Numbered from the stretch's first letter, positions 26,375 to 35,215 are shown. The stretch is DNA of 64,000 nt from an uncultured Steroidobacter sp. (GCA_938008435.1 CALLKK010000002.1:1-64000), one strand, 5' to 3'. The notes: generated from the sequence alone by a model not told the origin. Made by a program: numbers and translations.

Positions 26375-27390
26375 ACGGCCGACGGCCAACCTTCATCATC
26401 GCCGAGGCGGGCGTCAACCATAACGGTTCGCTCGACATCGCTCTCGAGCTCGTGGCAGCGGCGAAAGCATGCGGCGCCGATGCAGTGAAGTTTCAGACGT
26501 TCAGCGCGGATCGACTCGTCACGCGCAGTGCGTCGAAAGCGGCGTATCAGAAGACCACGGTGCCGAACGGCGATTCTCAGTACGAGATGTTGAAGCAGCT
26601 CGAGCTCGGTCCGGACGCCTTCGAGCAGATTCGCGCCTGCTGCGAGAAGCACGACATCGAATTCATGTCGAGCCCGTTCGACGAGGAAGCGGCCGACATG
26701 CTCGATTCCCTCGGCATGCGCGTGTTCAAGATCCCCTCCGGAGAGATCACGAACCTGCCTTTGCTGAGGCATATTGCCGCCAAGCAGCGTGAGATCATTC
26801 TGTCGACCGGTATGTGCTGGATCGGCGAGGTCGAAACGGCAGTTCGGACATTGCGCGACGCCGGGGCACGCCAAGTCACGCTGCTTCACTGTGTGACCGA
26901 GTATCCGGCACCTTTCGATCAGATCAATCTGGCGGCGATGCACACGCTCGCGACGGCGTTCGGCCTCCCCGTCGGCTACTCGGACCACACGGCAGGCATC
27001 GAAATTCCGATCGCGGCGGTTGCACTGGGCGCAACCGTGATCGAAAAGCACTTCACGCTCGATACCAACATGAGCGGGCCCGATCACCGCGCATCGCTCG
27101 ATCCCACCGACTTCAAGCGCATGGTCGACGCGATTCGCAATGTCGAAAAAGCAATCGGCGACGGGCACAAACGCCCTGCCGCCTGCGAGCTCGCGAACAT
27201 CGAAATCGTGCGCAAGAGCGTCGTTGCCGCACGCGATATTCCAGCCGGCAAGACGATCGCGCGCGACGACGTCCTGATCAAGCGCCCCGGTACTGGAATT
27301 CCACCCGCTGAGCTCGACAGCGTCGTAGGCCGCGTTGCACGCCAGAACATTGCCGTGGACAGCGTCATTCGTTGGCAGGATCTAGGGTGA
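26371..27390 (+). CDS. legI: NeuB-family nonulosonate synthase (LegI-like)
   Basis: 339-residue synthase condensing a 6-carbon amino sugar with phosphoenolpyruvate to give a 9-carbon nonulosonic acid; by context N,N'-diacetyllegionaminate. Motifs: FIIAEAGVNHNGS, DAVKFQTFSADRLVT, MSSPFDEEAADML, KIPSGEITNLPLL, STGMCWIGEVE, LLHCVTEYPAP, GYSDHT and EKHFTLD with NMSGPDHRASLD. A SAF antifreeze-like domain occupies the last 60 residues (KSVVAARDIPAGKTI). The ATG at 26371 with GGAGAG upstream is chosen over an in-frame TTG at 26341. It overlaps both neighbours (ATGA, GTGA). Confidence 0.92.
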   Translation: MNGRRPTFIIAEAGVNHNGSLDIALELVAAAKACGADAVKFQTFSADRLVTRSASKAAYQKTTVPNGDSQYEMLKQLELGPDAFEQIRACCEKHDIEFMSSPFDEEAADMLDSLGMRVFKIPSGEITNLPLLRHIAAKQREIILSTGMCWIGEVETAVRTLRDAGARQVTLLHCVTEYPAPFDQINLAAMHTLATAFGLPVGYSDHTAGIEIPIAAVALGATVIEKHFTLDTNMSGPDHRASLDPTDFKRMVDAIRNVEKAIGDGHKRPAACELANIEIVRKSVVAARDIPAGKTIARDDVLIKRPGTGIPPAELDSVVGRVARQNIAVDSVIRWQDLG

Positions 27391-28583
27391 AACGTCACTG
27401 CATCGGAGTCGTCACGACCTCGCGGGCCGACTACGGCCTGCTCTACTGGTTATTGCGCGCCATTCACGAGGATGAAGAGCTCGCGCTACGCCTGTACGTG
27501 ACGGGCAGCCATCTCTCCGAGCACTTCGGCCTGACGGTGCGTGAGATCGAGAAGGACGGCTTGCCGATTCACCGGCGCGTTCCCATTCTCACATCCAATG
27601 ACTCCCCTACGGCAGTGACGACGGCCATCGCACGTGCAGCCGAAGAGTTCGGCAAGGCGTTCGCCGAAGATGATCTCGACATCGTCGTCCTGCTGGGCGA
27701 TCGCTTCGAAATCTTGCCGATCGCTCAAGCCGCCGTCGTGCATGGAGTCCCAGTAGCGCACATCCACGGCGGCGAGACGAGCGAGGGTGCGCTCGACGAA
27801 TACTTCCGCCATGCCGTCACGAAGCTTTCGCTGCTGCACTTTCCGGCGACCGACGCCTATCGTCGCCGAATTCTGCAGATGGGCGAAGCACCTGAACGCG
27901 TCCACAATTTCGGCGCCCCCGGCCTCGACCATCTGCACCGCACCGCCTTGCTGACGCGCGAACAACTACAGCAAGAGCTCGGCTTGGACCTCGGCCGCCC
28001 GACTGCGCTGGTCACGTACCACCCCGTGACGACGGAGCCGTACTCGGCGGCGGATCAAGTCACGCAACTCTTGCGTGCAATCGAATCCGAAGCAACGTTG
28101 CAGGCGGTATTCACTCGTGCCAATGCCGATAACGAGGGTCGTATCATCAACGCATTGCTCGAACAGTTCTGTAGCAAACGACCCGAGCGCTACCGGCTGT
28201 TCGACAATCTCGGCACGTTGCGCTACTTGAGCTGCCTCAAGCATCTCGATCTTGTGATCGGTAATTCATCGAGTGGTCTGATCGAAGCGCCGTCGTTTCG
28301 ACGCCCAGTGGTAAACGTCGGCAACCGTCAACGCGGCCGGATCATGGCCGCCAATGTCATCCAGACCGACTACAGCGAAGCCAGTATTCGTCAAGGAATT
28401 GCTACCGCGCTGTCGGCGTCGTTCCGCGACAGCCTTGCCGACATGCGCAACCCATACGATCGATTCGGCGATGGAAGGGTCAGCGAGCGCATTGCCGCAT
28501 GCATCAAGACGTTTGTCCGCAATCCGGGGTCGCTGAAAAAACCATTCATCGACATGCCGCAGGGCTCCAATTATGATCAATGA
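27387..28583 (+). CDS. legG: Hydrolysing nucleotide-sugar 2-epimerase (NeuC/LegG-like)
   Basis: 398-residue WecB/NeuC-family enzyme that inverts C2 and releases the nucleotide, yielding the ManNAc-type sugar used by LegI. Motifs: GVVTTSRADYGLLYWLLRAI, LLGDRFEILPIAQAA, HIHGGETSEGALDEYFRHAVTK and NSSSGLIEAPSFRRPVVNVGNRQRGR, diagnostic for the hydrolysing NeuC/LegG group. A GTG at 27387 that overlaps the legI stop (GTGA) is the likely start; a TTG 15 nt earlier is also open. It overlaps ptmE by 11 bp. The context supports a 2,4-diacetamido-trideoxy-hexose substrate rather than plain GlcNAc. Confidence 0.9.
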   Translation: MKRHCIGVVTTSRADYGLLYWLLRAIHEDEELALRLYVTGSHLSEHFGLTVREIEKDGLPIHRRVPILTSNDSPTAVTTAIARAAEEFGKAFAEDDLDIVVLLGDRFEILPIAQAAVVHGVPVAHIHGGETSEGALDEYFRHAVTKLSLLHFPATDAYRRRILQMGEAPERVHNFGAPGLDHLHRTALLTREQLQQELGLDLGRPTALVTYHPVTTEPYSAADQVTQLLRAIESEATLQAVFTRANADNEGRIINALLEQFCSKRPERYRLFDNLGTLRYLSCLKHLDLVIGNSSSGLIEAPSFRRPVVNVGNRQRGRIMAANVIQTDYSEASIRQGIATALSASFRDSLADMRNPYDRFGDGRVSERIAACIKTFVRNPGSLKKPFIDMPQGSNYDQ

Positions 28584-29652
28584 TCTCGTCATCAGCCGCG
28601 GCGCACGCCTGCGCGATGCGTTGCGCCAGCTCGAAACCGCGGCCAGCAAGACGTTGTTCGTCGTGGAAGATGGCCTCAAGTTGTTCGGAACACTCACCGA
28701 TGGCGACGTACGCCGGTGGATTCTTTCCGGCGGCGACATCGAAGGCATCGTCGATCACGCCTGCAATCGGCAACCCTACTTCGTCGCGCCTGGCTTCATC
28801 GTGGAAGACGTTCGACGGGAGATGCTCCAACGCAACATCACTTGCGTTCCCGTCGTCGCCGAAGACGGGCAGATCGTGGATATCCTGCTCTGGGAGCGTA
28901 TCTTCAGCGGCGAACCTGTAGCCACGCCCGCACGACAAATAGATGTTCCAGTCGTGATCATGGCAGGAGGCAAAGGCACGCGCCTTGCGCCTTTTACTAC
29001 CGTGCTGCCCAAGCCACTCATCCCGCTCGGCGACAAGACGGTGATCGAGCTCATCATCGATTCCTTCCGCCACTTTGGCGTCAACGACTTCTATCTGTCG
29101 GTAAACTACAAGTCGCGGATCATCAAATCGTACTTCGAAGAGCTCGATCCCCCCTACAACGTGAGCTACATCTATGAGGACAAGCCGCTCGGCACGGCGG
29201 GCAGCCTGCATGCCCTCGCGGATAAGATGAAGAGCGACTTCATCGTCACGAACTGCGACGTCATCATTCGCGTCGATTGCTACGACCTGCTCGCACATCA
29301 TCGCAAAGAGAACAACGACATCACGCTCGTCGCCTCGCTGAAGAACTACAGCATTCCCTATGGCGTGTGCGAGATCGAAAATGGCGGTCATCTCAAAGCC
29401 ATCAAGGAGAAACCGGAGTACAACTTCCTGGTGAATACCGGCTTGTATGTGCTCAAGCCCGATGTGCTCGGCGAGATTCCGAAGGACGAGTTCTTCCACA
29501 TCACCGATCTCATAGAGAAGATTCGGGCGCAGGGACGACGCGTTGGCGTCTTTCCGATCAGCGACAAGGCATGGATCGACACGGGCGAGTGGGCTCAGTA
29601 TCGCAGTGCCGTGGCGCAACTCACTGCTGACCGTCGCCAAACACCCCGCTGA
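28573..29652 (+). CDS. ptmE: CBS-domain nucleotidyltransferase (PtmE-like)
   Basis: 359-residue fusion. Residues about 1-115 are a CBS pair (TLFVVEDGLKLFGTLTDGDVRRW and ITCVPVVAEDGQIVDILLW); residues about 123-355 are a sugar-phosphate nucleotidyltransferase with VVIMAGGKGTRLAPFTTVLPKPLIPLGDKT, VNYKSRII, DKPLGTAGSL and NCDVIIRVD. This layout matches Campylobacter PtmE, the guanylyltransferase making the GDP-amino-sugar precursor of legionaminic acid. The CBS pair probably senses a nucleotide. Its presence suggests that LegB/C/H/G act on GDP sugars here; nucleotide preference cannot be read from sequence by eye. Confidence 0.85.
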   Translation: MINDLVISRGARLRDALRQLETAASKTLFVVEDGLKLFGTLTDGDVRRWILSGGDIEGIVDHACNRQPYFVAPGFIVEDVRREMLQRNITCVPVVAEDGQIVDILLWERIFSGEPVATPARQIDVPVVIMAGGKGTRLAPFTTVLPKPLIPLGDKTVIELIIDSFRHFGVNDFYLSVNYKSRIIKSYFEELDPPYNVSYIYEDKPLGTAGSLHALADKMKSDFIVTNCDVIIRVDCYDLLAHHRKENNDITLVASLKNYSIPYGVCEIENGGHLKAIKEKPEYNFLVNTGLYVLKPDVLGEIPKDEFFHITDLIEKIRAQGRRVGVFPISDKAWIDTGEWAQYRSAVAQLTADRRQTPR

Positions 29653-29679
29653 ACGTCGCCTTAGGACGGAGGTTCATCC

Positions 29680-30384
29680 TTGACTCAACCATCGGAAATC
29701 GTTGCGGTAATACCTGCACGCGGCGGCAGCAAGTCGATTCCGCGCAAGAACATCGTGCCGCTCGGGGGGCGGCCGCTACTGGCATGGTCTATCGACGTTG
29801 CCAAGCAAGTTCCGGCGATCAACCGGATTCTGGTCTCGACCGACGACGAGGAAATCGCCGGCTGTGCGCGCACGTTCGGTGCCGAGGTGTCCATGCGTCC
29901 CCCAGCTCTTGCCACCGACGATGCCCTGGTCATCGATACGTTGCGAGACCTCATCGCACGGCTGAACAATGAGGGACGGCCGCCGCGCGTCATCGTATTG
30001 CTCGAACCCACATGCCCCTTACGAAGCGCCGAGGACGTGGAGTCCTGTCTGAAGCTGATCGAGGACGACACCATTGATTCGGTGGCGACCTTCAAGGCGG
30101 CCGAGCTCAATCCGATGCGCGCTTGGCGCATCGAACAAGGTCGCCCGACGCCGTTCATCAAGGACGCCTATCCGTGGCTGCCTCGACAGCAGCTGCCCCA
30201 GGCTTACCAGCTCAACGGTGCCGTCTATGCATTTCGCGCCGATCGGCTTCGTCCCGAGCATCCTTCGATTCTGTTCGGCAATACGGCGGCAGTCGTCATG
30301 CCGGCGGAGCGTTCCGTAGACATCGATAATTGGATCGACCTGACGCTCGCGGAAGCCGTGCTCGCGAGGAGAGCCGCATCATGA
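29680..30384 (+). CDS. legF: CMP-nonulosonate cytidylyltransferase (LegF/PtmB/NeuA family)
   Basis: 234-residue enzyme activating the nonulosonic acid with CTP. Motifs: AVIPARGGSKSIPRKNI (CTP-binding signature), LAWSIDVAK, LVSTDDEEIAGCARTFGAEV, RPPALATDDALVIDTL, LLEPTCPLRSAEDVESCL and the acidic SVDIDNWIDLTLAE metal-binding end. Length is that of the short NeuA form without the esterase domain. The start is a TTG at 29680 with GGAGG 8 nt upstream. Its stop overlaps the next ATG (ATGA). Context indicates CMP-legionaminate rather than CMP-Neu5Ac. Confidence 0.9.
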   Translation: MTQPSEIVAVIPARGGSKSIPRKNIVPLGGRPLLAWSIDVAKQVPAINRILVSTDDEEIAGCARTFGAEVSMRPPALATDDALVIDTLRDLIARLNNEGRPPRVIVLLEPTCPLRSAEDVESCLKLIEDDTIDSVATFKAAELNPMRAWRIEQGRPTPFIKDAYPWLPRQQLPQAYQLNGAVYAFRADRLRPEHPSILFGNTAAVVMPAERSVDIDNWIDLTLAEAVLARRAAS

Positions 30385-31118
30385 CGTTGCCTACTTTGAT
30401 CATCACCGGCGTCAGCAGCGGCGTCGGACTGTCCTTGGTTCGCCATCTGTCCGACCGGTTCCATGTGATCGGCCTTGTGCGCAAGCTCGATGCGGCCCGC
30501 GAGTCCTTCAAGGACCTCGCCCACGTCAGCCTGTATCAAGTCGACGTAGCCGATCAGGCAGCGCTTTCAGCCTGCCTCGATGAGGTCTTGAGCCGTCACG
30601 GCAGCCCGTCTTACCTCATCAACAATGCCGGCGTGAATATCGCCGGTTCATTGGAGCAACTCCAGCGTAGCGATCTCGAGCTGTCGCTGGCCGTCAACTT
30701 CCTCGCGCCGGCACTCATCATGAAGCGCCTGCTGCCTGCGATGAAAGCAAGCAACTTTGGCCGCATCATCAATATCACTTCGGGTGCGCCGCTCAACTGC
30801 TTCGCCGGCTATGCCGCCTATAGCGCGTCGAAGGCCGCGCTGAACGCGCTTACGGTGACGACTGCTCGCGAGCACGAAACCCTCAACATCAAGATCAATT
30901 TGATGAGCCCGGGTCCCGTGCGCAGCAACATGGCACCGAATGCACCCATGGATCCGAGTGTCTGCCATCCGACCGTCGACTACTTGTTGAACCTCCCTGC
31001 CGACGGACCCACCGGCCGTTTCTTCTGGCTTGGCTACGAAATCCCTCTCGCTCCCGATCTCGAGGGCGTGCAGTGGCTGGAAGGCAAGGCTAGCGATCGC
31101 TTCAGGAAAGTGCTGTGA
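30381..31118 (+). CDS. Short-chain dehydrogenase/reductase in the legionaminic acid operon
   Basis: 245-residue classical SDR: ITGVSSGVGLSL (dinucleotide-binding glycine motif), NNAG, catalytic Ser in NITSGAP and YxxxK in YAAYSASKAALNAL. The ATG at 30381 overlaps the legF stop. Campylobacter legionaminic acid operons also carry an SDR (PtmA) and an oxidoreductase (PtmF), thought to help supply the glucosamine-phosphate precursor; this gene, the next and the one after form a comparable trio. Which of the two SDRs here corresponds to PtmA is uncertain, so no symbol is given. The exact substrate is unknown. Confidence 0.8.
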   Translation: MTLPTLIITGVSSGVGLSLVRHLSDRFHVIGLVRKLDAARESFKDLAHVSLYQVDVADQAALSACLDEVLSRHGSPSYLINNAGVNIAGSLEQLQRSDLELSLAVNFLAPALIMKRLLPAMKASNFGRIINITSGAPLNCFAGYAAYSASKAALNALTVTTAREHETLNIKINLMSPGPVRSNMAPNAPMDPSVCHPTVDYLLNLPADGPTGRFFWLGYEIPLAPDLEGVQWLEGKASDRFRKVL

Positions 31119-32038
31119 CTTTGAAGCTTGGCATCATCGGATTGAGCGAGGGGAACGGGCATCCCTTCTCGTTCTCCGCCATCATCAACGGCTATTCCGA
31201 CGCTGGCTTAGCCGACTCGGGCTGGCCGGTGATCTACGAGTACGTGCGTCGCCGCGATCCGTCGGAATTCGAGTTTGCCGATGCACGCGTCACGCACGCG
31301 TGGACACAGGATCCCGACGTCACTCAGCGTCTGTGCCGGGCGTGTCGCATTCCGCATGCAGTGGACTCGCTCGAGGCCCTGCTCGGCAATGTCGACGCAG
31401 TCATCCTCGCACGCGATGACTACTCCGAGCATCTGCACATGGCCATGCCCTTCCTCAAGGCCGGCCTGCCCGTCTTCATCGACAAGCCTCTTACCGTCGA
31501 GCCGAAGGAGCTGGCGGCATTCCGGCCCTATTTGGAAAGCGGTCAGTTGATGTCGTGCTCCGGGATGCGATTCGCGACGGAGCTTGATGTCCCGCGCGCG
31601 CAATTTGCGGGATACGGCCAGGTGCATCTGATCCGCGGCGCCATTCTCAACGATTGGGAAAAGTACGGAATCCATCTCATCGATGCGATCCTCAATGTCA
31701 CGCCGGCACGGCCTGTCGCCGTAACGCCGCTTCGCGCCCGCCACCAATCATTGGCGGTTGCCATGGATGACGGCTCCTGCCTGCAGCTGGATGCGCTCGG
31801 CAAGATCGGCCGGTGCTTCCGCGTCGACATCTTCGGCGAGCGAAAGATCTCCACACACGAGATCACGGATAATTTCAGCATGTTTCGCCGCCTGCTGTTT
31901 CATTTCATCCGGGGCGTCAAACTCCGCCAGCCGGCTATTCCGCCGGCGGACACACTGACGTCGATTCGTCTTCTCATCGCCGGCCGGCAGGCGCTTCTCA
32001 CCAATCGCAGCGTGGAACTCCATGAAGTCGGGATATAA
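31115..32038 (+). CDS. Gfo/Idh/MocA-family oxidoreductase (possible PtmF counterpart)
   Basis: 307-residue NAD(P)-dependent sugar oxidoreductase-like protein. The N-terminal Rossmann part starts KLGIIGLSEGNGHPFSF, an unusual glycine loop, followed by VDAVILARDDYSEHLHMA and PVFIDKPLTV, the conserved DKP of the family. The C-terminal half is a beta-sheet dimer domain. GTG start at 31115, overlapping the SDR stop (GTGA). By operon position it may play the PtmF role in amino-sugar supply or modify another sugar of the glycan; the reaction is not known from sequence alone. Confidence 0.78.
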   Translation: MTLKLGIIGLSEGNGHPFSFSAIINGYSDAGLADSGWPVIYEYVRRRDPSEFEFADARVTHAWTQDPDVTQRLCRACRIPHAVDSLEALLGNVDAVILARDDYSEHLHMAMPFLKAGLPVFIDKPLTVEPKELAAFRPYLESGQLMSCSGMRFATELDVPRAQFAGYGQVHLIRGAILNDWEKYGIHLIDAILNVTPARPVAVTPLRARHQSLAVAMDDGSCLQLDALGKIGRCFRVDIFGERKISTHEITDNFSMFRRLLFHFIRGVKLRQPAIPPADTLTSIRLLIAGRQALLTNRSVELHEVGI

Positions 32039-32846
32039 GCAGCTCTTCGATCTCACCGGAAAGACCGCCGTTGTCACCGGGGGCGTCGGCATCCTCGGCC
32101 GTCGCTTCTGCCGAGGCCTCGCCGAGTTCGGCGCGCAAGTTGCCGTGGTGGATTTGCGCGAAGAAGATGCCACGGCGCTGGCCAACGAGCTGGCTGCGGA
32201 CTACGGAATCCGTTCGGCTGGCTTTGCCTGCAACGTCGCCGACCCTGCATCCGTACGCACCATGGTGGAGAACGTCGTCGAACGATTCGGCGCCATTCAT
32301 ATCTTGCACAACAATGCCGCCTCGAAATCAGAAGACCTCGATGCGTTTTTTGCCCCGTTCGAAGACTACTCCATTGAAGAGTGGCGCCGCATCATGTCCG
32401 TCAACATCGACGGCATGTTCCTCGTGGCGCAAACTGTCGGCAAGCAAATGATCAAGCAGCGCTCCGGCGGCAGCATCATTCAAACTTCGTCGATATATGG
32501 AATCCTGGCGTCCGACAAGCGGATCTATGAAGGCTCTTTCTATCTCGGACGTCAGATCACCAACCCGGCGGTATATTCCGCATCCAAGGCTGCGGTCTGC
32601 GGCCTGACGCGCTGGCTCGCCGCGAACTGGGCGGAACACGGCATCCGTGTCAACACGCTCATACCTGGCGGTGTCGAGAGCGGCCAGAACGACGAGTTCA
32701 AGAAGAAGTACTCTGCCCGAGTACCCATGGGCCGCATGGCACAGGCCGACGAGATGGTTGGGGCGTTGATCTACCTCGCCTCCGATGCGTCGAGCTACGT
32801 GACCGGTCAGGAAATCATCGTCGACGGCGGTCTGAGCGCCTGGTAA
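32022..32846 (+). CDS. Short-chain dehydrogenase/reductase (PtmA-like)
   Basis: 274-residue classical SDR beginning FDLTGKTAVVTGGVGILGRRFCRGLAEFG, a start style seen in PtmA-type flagellin-modification SDRs. NNAA replaces the common NNAG. Catalytic residues are TSSIYG and YSASKAAV; the end DGGLSAW is typical. An insertion (ILASDKRIYEGSFYLGRQITN) separates the catalytic Ser and Tyr. It overlaps the preceding gene by 17 bp, the longest overlap in the operon. Probably NAD(P)-linked sugar metabolism feeding legionaminic acid; precise substrate unknown. Confidence 0.8.
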   Translation: MKSGYKQLFDLTGKTAVVTGGVGILGRRFCRGLAEFGAQVAVVDLREEDATALANELAADYGIRSAGFACNVADPASVRTMVENVVERFGAIHILHNNAASKSEDLDAFFAPFEDYSIEEWRRIMSVNIDGMFLVAQTVGKQMIKQRSGGSIIQTSSIYGILASDKRIYEGSFYLGRQITNPAVYSASKAAVCGLTRWLAANWAEHGIRVNTLIPGGVESGQNDEFKKKYSARVPMGRMAQADEMVGALIYLASDASSYVTGQEIIVDGGLSAW

Positions 32847-32884
32847 TCGAGCAACGCACACAATTGAGCACAGGGATTCACGTC

Positions 32885-33862
32885 ATGAACAGACGCGTCA
32901 CGATCGTGATGTACCACTTCGTCCGCAACTTGCGGCGCTCGCGATATCCCGAGATCAAGGGACTGGATCTCGCCGATTTCGTCGGTCAACTCGAGTACAT
33001 CAGCAAGCACTACAACGTCACCACGATGGAGGACGTGATCGAAGCGGCCCACAACAAGGACAAGAAGCTGCCGGAGCGCGCGCTGCTCCTGACGTTCGAC
33101 GATGGCTACGCCGAGCACTTCCACACGGTCTTCCCGCTCCTCGACCGGCTTGGAATGCAAGGCTCATTCTTCCCCCCGGCCCGCGCGGTGCTGGAACGCC
33201 GGGTGCTCGACGTGAACAAGATTCATTTCTTGCTCGCATCCCAACCCGACAAGTCGAAGATCGTCTCCGCCCTCGAATCCGAAGTTGCCGCAAACGCGAA
33301 CGCCTATTCCTTGCAGCCATTGGAGTACTATCGCCAAACCTACGCGCATCCCAACCGCTACGACACTGCCGAGGTCGTGTACATCAAGCGCATGCTGCAA
33401 AAGGCGCTGCCGGAGGATCTGCGCGCCCGGATCGTCGATGCCCTCTTCCGCGACTTCGTATCGTCGGACGAAGCTGCCTTTGCCGAAGAGCTTTACGTGA
33501 CGCCGGAACAGCTTCGTTGCATGCTCCGCCATGGCATGTTCATCGGCAGCCACAGCTACGATCATTACTGGCTCGACACGCTGACGCCGCAAGAGCAGCA
33601 ACGAGAGGTCGTGCGCTCCATGTCGTTCCTTCGCGACCTCGGGTGCAATATGGATAGTTGGGTTATGTGCTACCCCTACGGCGGGCACAACAACACGCTT
33701 CAAGGTATCTTGACCCAGAATCACTGTGCCATAGGGCTCGCCACCGAGGTAGATATCGCTGACCTAGACAAGCACAGTCCATTGGCACTACCAAGAATCG
33801 ACACCAATGACCTTCCCAAGCGCGGTGACGCACCTTGCAACGACTGGACTCGCGCCGCCTAA
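32885..33862 (+). CDS. NodB-type polysaccharide deacetylase
   Basis: 325-residue carbohydrate esterase family 4-like protein without a signal peptide, so it may act in the cytoplasm. NodB motifs: LLLTFDDGYAEHF (catalytic and metal Asp pair), GSHSYDH (metal His pair) and CYPYGGHNN. The start region IVMYHFVRNL is typical. The ATG at 32885 is preferred; a TTG at 32864 is in frame. It follows the PtmA-like SDR by 38 bp. In this operon it may remove an N-acyl group from an amino sugar or glycan intermediate. The role is inferred. Confidence 0.83.
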   Translation: MNRRVTIVMYHFVRNLRRSRYPEIKGLDLADFVGQLEYISKHYNVTTMEDVIEAAHNKDKKLPERALLLTFDDGYAEHFHTVFPLLDRLGMQGSFFPPARAVLERRVLDVNKIHFLLASQPDKSKIVSALESEVAANANAYSLQPLEYYRQTYAHPNRYDTAEVVYIKRMLQKALPEDLRARIVDALFRDFVSSDEAAFAEELYVTPEQLRCMLRHGMFIGSHSYDHYWLDTLTPQEQQREVVRSMSFLRDLGCNMDSWVMCYPYGGHNNTLQGILTQNHCAIGLATEVDIADLDKHSPLALPRIDTNDLPKRGDAPCNDWTRAA

Positions 33863-33882
33863 GTTCTTGAGGAGAACCCGAT

Positions 33883-35190
33883 ATGCCATCAATGATGCAG
33901 ATCCTGGCCGACCTGACTCCGCTCAATCGCGTCGTATGTTCGGATGATTACGACAAGACCATTGAGTACATGAAGAAGGTGCTCCCATTCGAGGAGCTAT
34001 CTTTCAGCCATGATGAAGCGTACAACGGCTGGGTCATTCCGCCGAAGTGGAACGTGCGAGAAGCGAAGATCCTCCGCAACGGCAAGGTCATTTACGACGG
34101 TACCTGGCATCCAATGGCCGTCATTGCTCTATCGATCCCATTTCGCGGCAAGGTATCCCGAGAGGAATTGCGCCAACATTTGCACTACGACCACCGTTAC
34201 GACGATAGCATCCCTTTCCATTTCCGCCAGCTGTTCCGCAGCTGGAACCGTGACTGGGGCTTCTGCGTACCCAAGCGCTTCTATGACGCTCTCGAGCCCG
34301 GCGACTATGAAGTCATCATCGAAACGGATGAGTCTCCCGGTACCCTCCGGATGCTCGAGTTCACATTACCTGGCCGCGTCGAAGAAACGATCGTATTTGG
34401 AACGAATCTGGATCATCCTGGCGTTTCTAACGATGGGCTCGCGGGCGTCGTCGTCGGTATTGAACTGTTTAGACGACTCGCCAAGCGCTCCACGAACTTC
34501 ACATACCGGCTCGTGCTGCCGCAGGGAATCATCGGCACCGAGTTCTACCTCGGCAAGCAAGCACCGGAGCGCCGCAAACAGTTGCTGGAAGGCGTGATGC
34601 TGGAAATGCTTGGCTCACGTACGGAGCTTGCGCTTCAGCATTCTCGGTCTGGCTCTTCCAACATCGAGTACGCCCTGGAGCAGGTATTGAAGACAAGTGG
34701 TGTCCAGCATCGCGTGGGCGCGTTCGAGAGCTGGCTCCTCAATGACGAATACATCTGGGAGGCGTACGGCATACCAATGGCGTCCCTCTCACGCTTCCCC
34801 TATCCGGAGTATCATTCCGATCGCGATAACGTAACAGCTATCTCCGAGAGCGCCCTCAACGAGGCAGTGGACGTCCTGGAGAAGGCCATCGATATCGTTG
34901 AATGTTCCCCTCTCGTGACCAAACGATTCGAGGGAATTCTGTGTTTGTCGAACCCGCAATACGACCTGTACATCGACCCTGGTCAAGTCGTTTTTGGTGA
35001 CGGACCCGACGAAACACGACGCCGCATGCGCCTACTGATGGATACGATCCCCACCATCACGAGACCGGTCACCATTCGTCAAATTGCGGAAATGGTGGAA
35101 CTTCCTATTGACGTCGTCGCTCAATATCTCGAGAAGTGGCGAGCAAAAGGACTCATCGACATCAGGGGTAATGCCGTCAGCCCCACATGA
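33883..35190 (+). CDS. DUF2172/DUF4910 M28-like aminopeptidase-fold protein with C-terminal winged helix
   Basis: 435-residue protein resembling the DUF2172-DUF4910 group: a central M28-like zinc peptidase fold with an inserted domain and a C-terminal winged-helix segment (IRQIAEMVELPIDVVAQYLEKWRAKGLIDI, about 395-427). Likely zinc ligands: His and Asp in NLDHPGVSNDGLAG (about 181-194) and His/Asp in EYHSDRDN (about 310). The usual glutamate segment, recalled as PETIG, reads PQGIIGTEFYL here, so the catalytic glutamate is uncertain. Such proteins occur in surface-polysaccharide clusters with unknown substrate. It ends the long legB-led operon, 20 bp after the deacetylase, with GAGGAG before its ATG. 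Confidence 0.78.
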   Translation: MPSMMQILADLTPLNRVVCSDDYDKTIEYMKKVLPFEELSFSHDEAYNGWVIPPKWNVREAKILRNGKVIYDGTWHPMAVIALSIPFRGKVSREELRQHLHYDHRYDDSIPFHFRQLFRSWNRDWGFCVPKRFYDALEPGDYEVIIETDESPGTLRMLEFTLPGRVEETIVFGTNLDHPGVSNDGLAGVVVGIELFRRLAKRSTNFTYRLVLPQGIIGTEFYLGKQAPERRKQLLEGVMLEMLGSRTELALQHSRSGSSNIEYALEQVLKTSGVQHRVGAFESWLLNDEYIWEAYGIPMASLSRFPYPEYHSDRDNVTAISESALNEAVDVLEKAIDIVECSPLVTKRFEGILCLSNPQYDLYIDPGQVVFGDGPDETRRRMRLLMDTIPTITRPVTIRQIAEMVELPIDVVAQYLEKWRAKGLIDIRGNAVSPT

Positions 35191-35215
35191 TGGCCATCCC
35201 TGGGCCCTCCGAACT

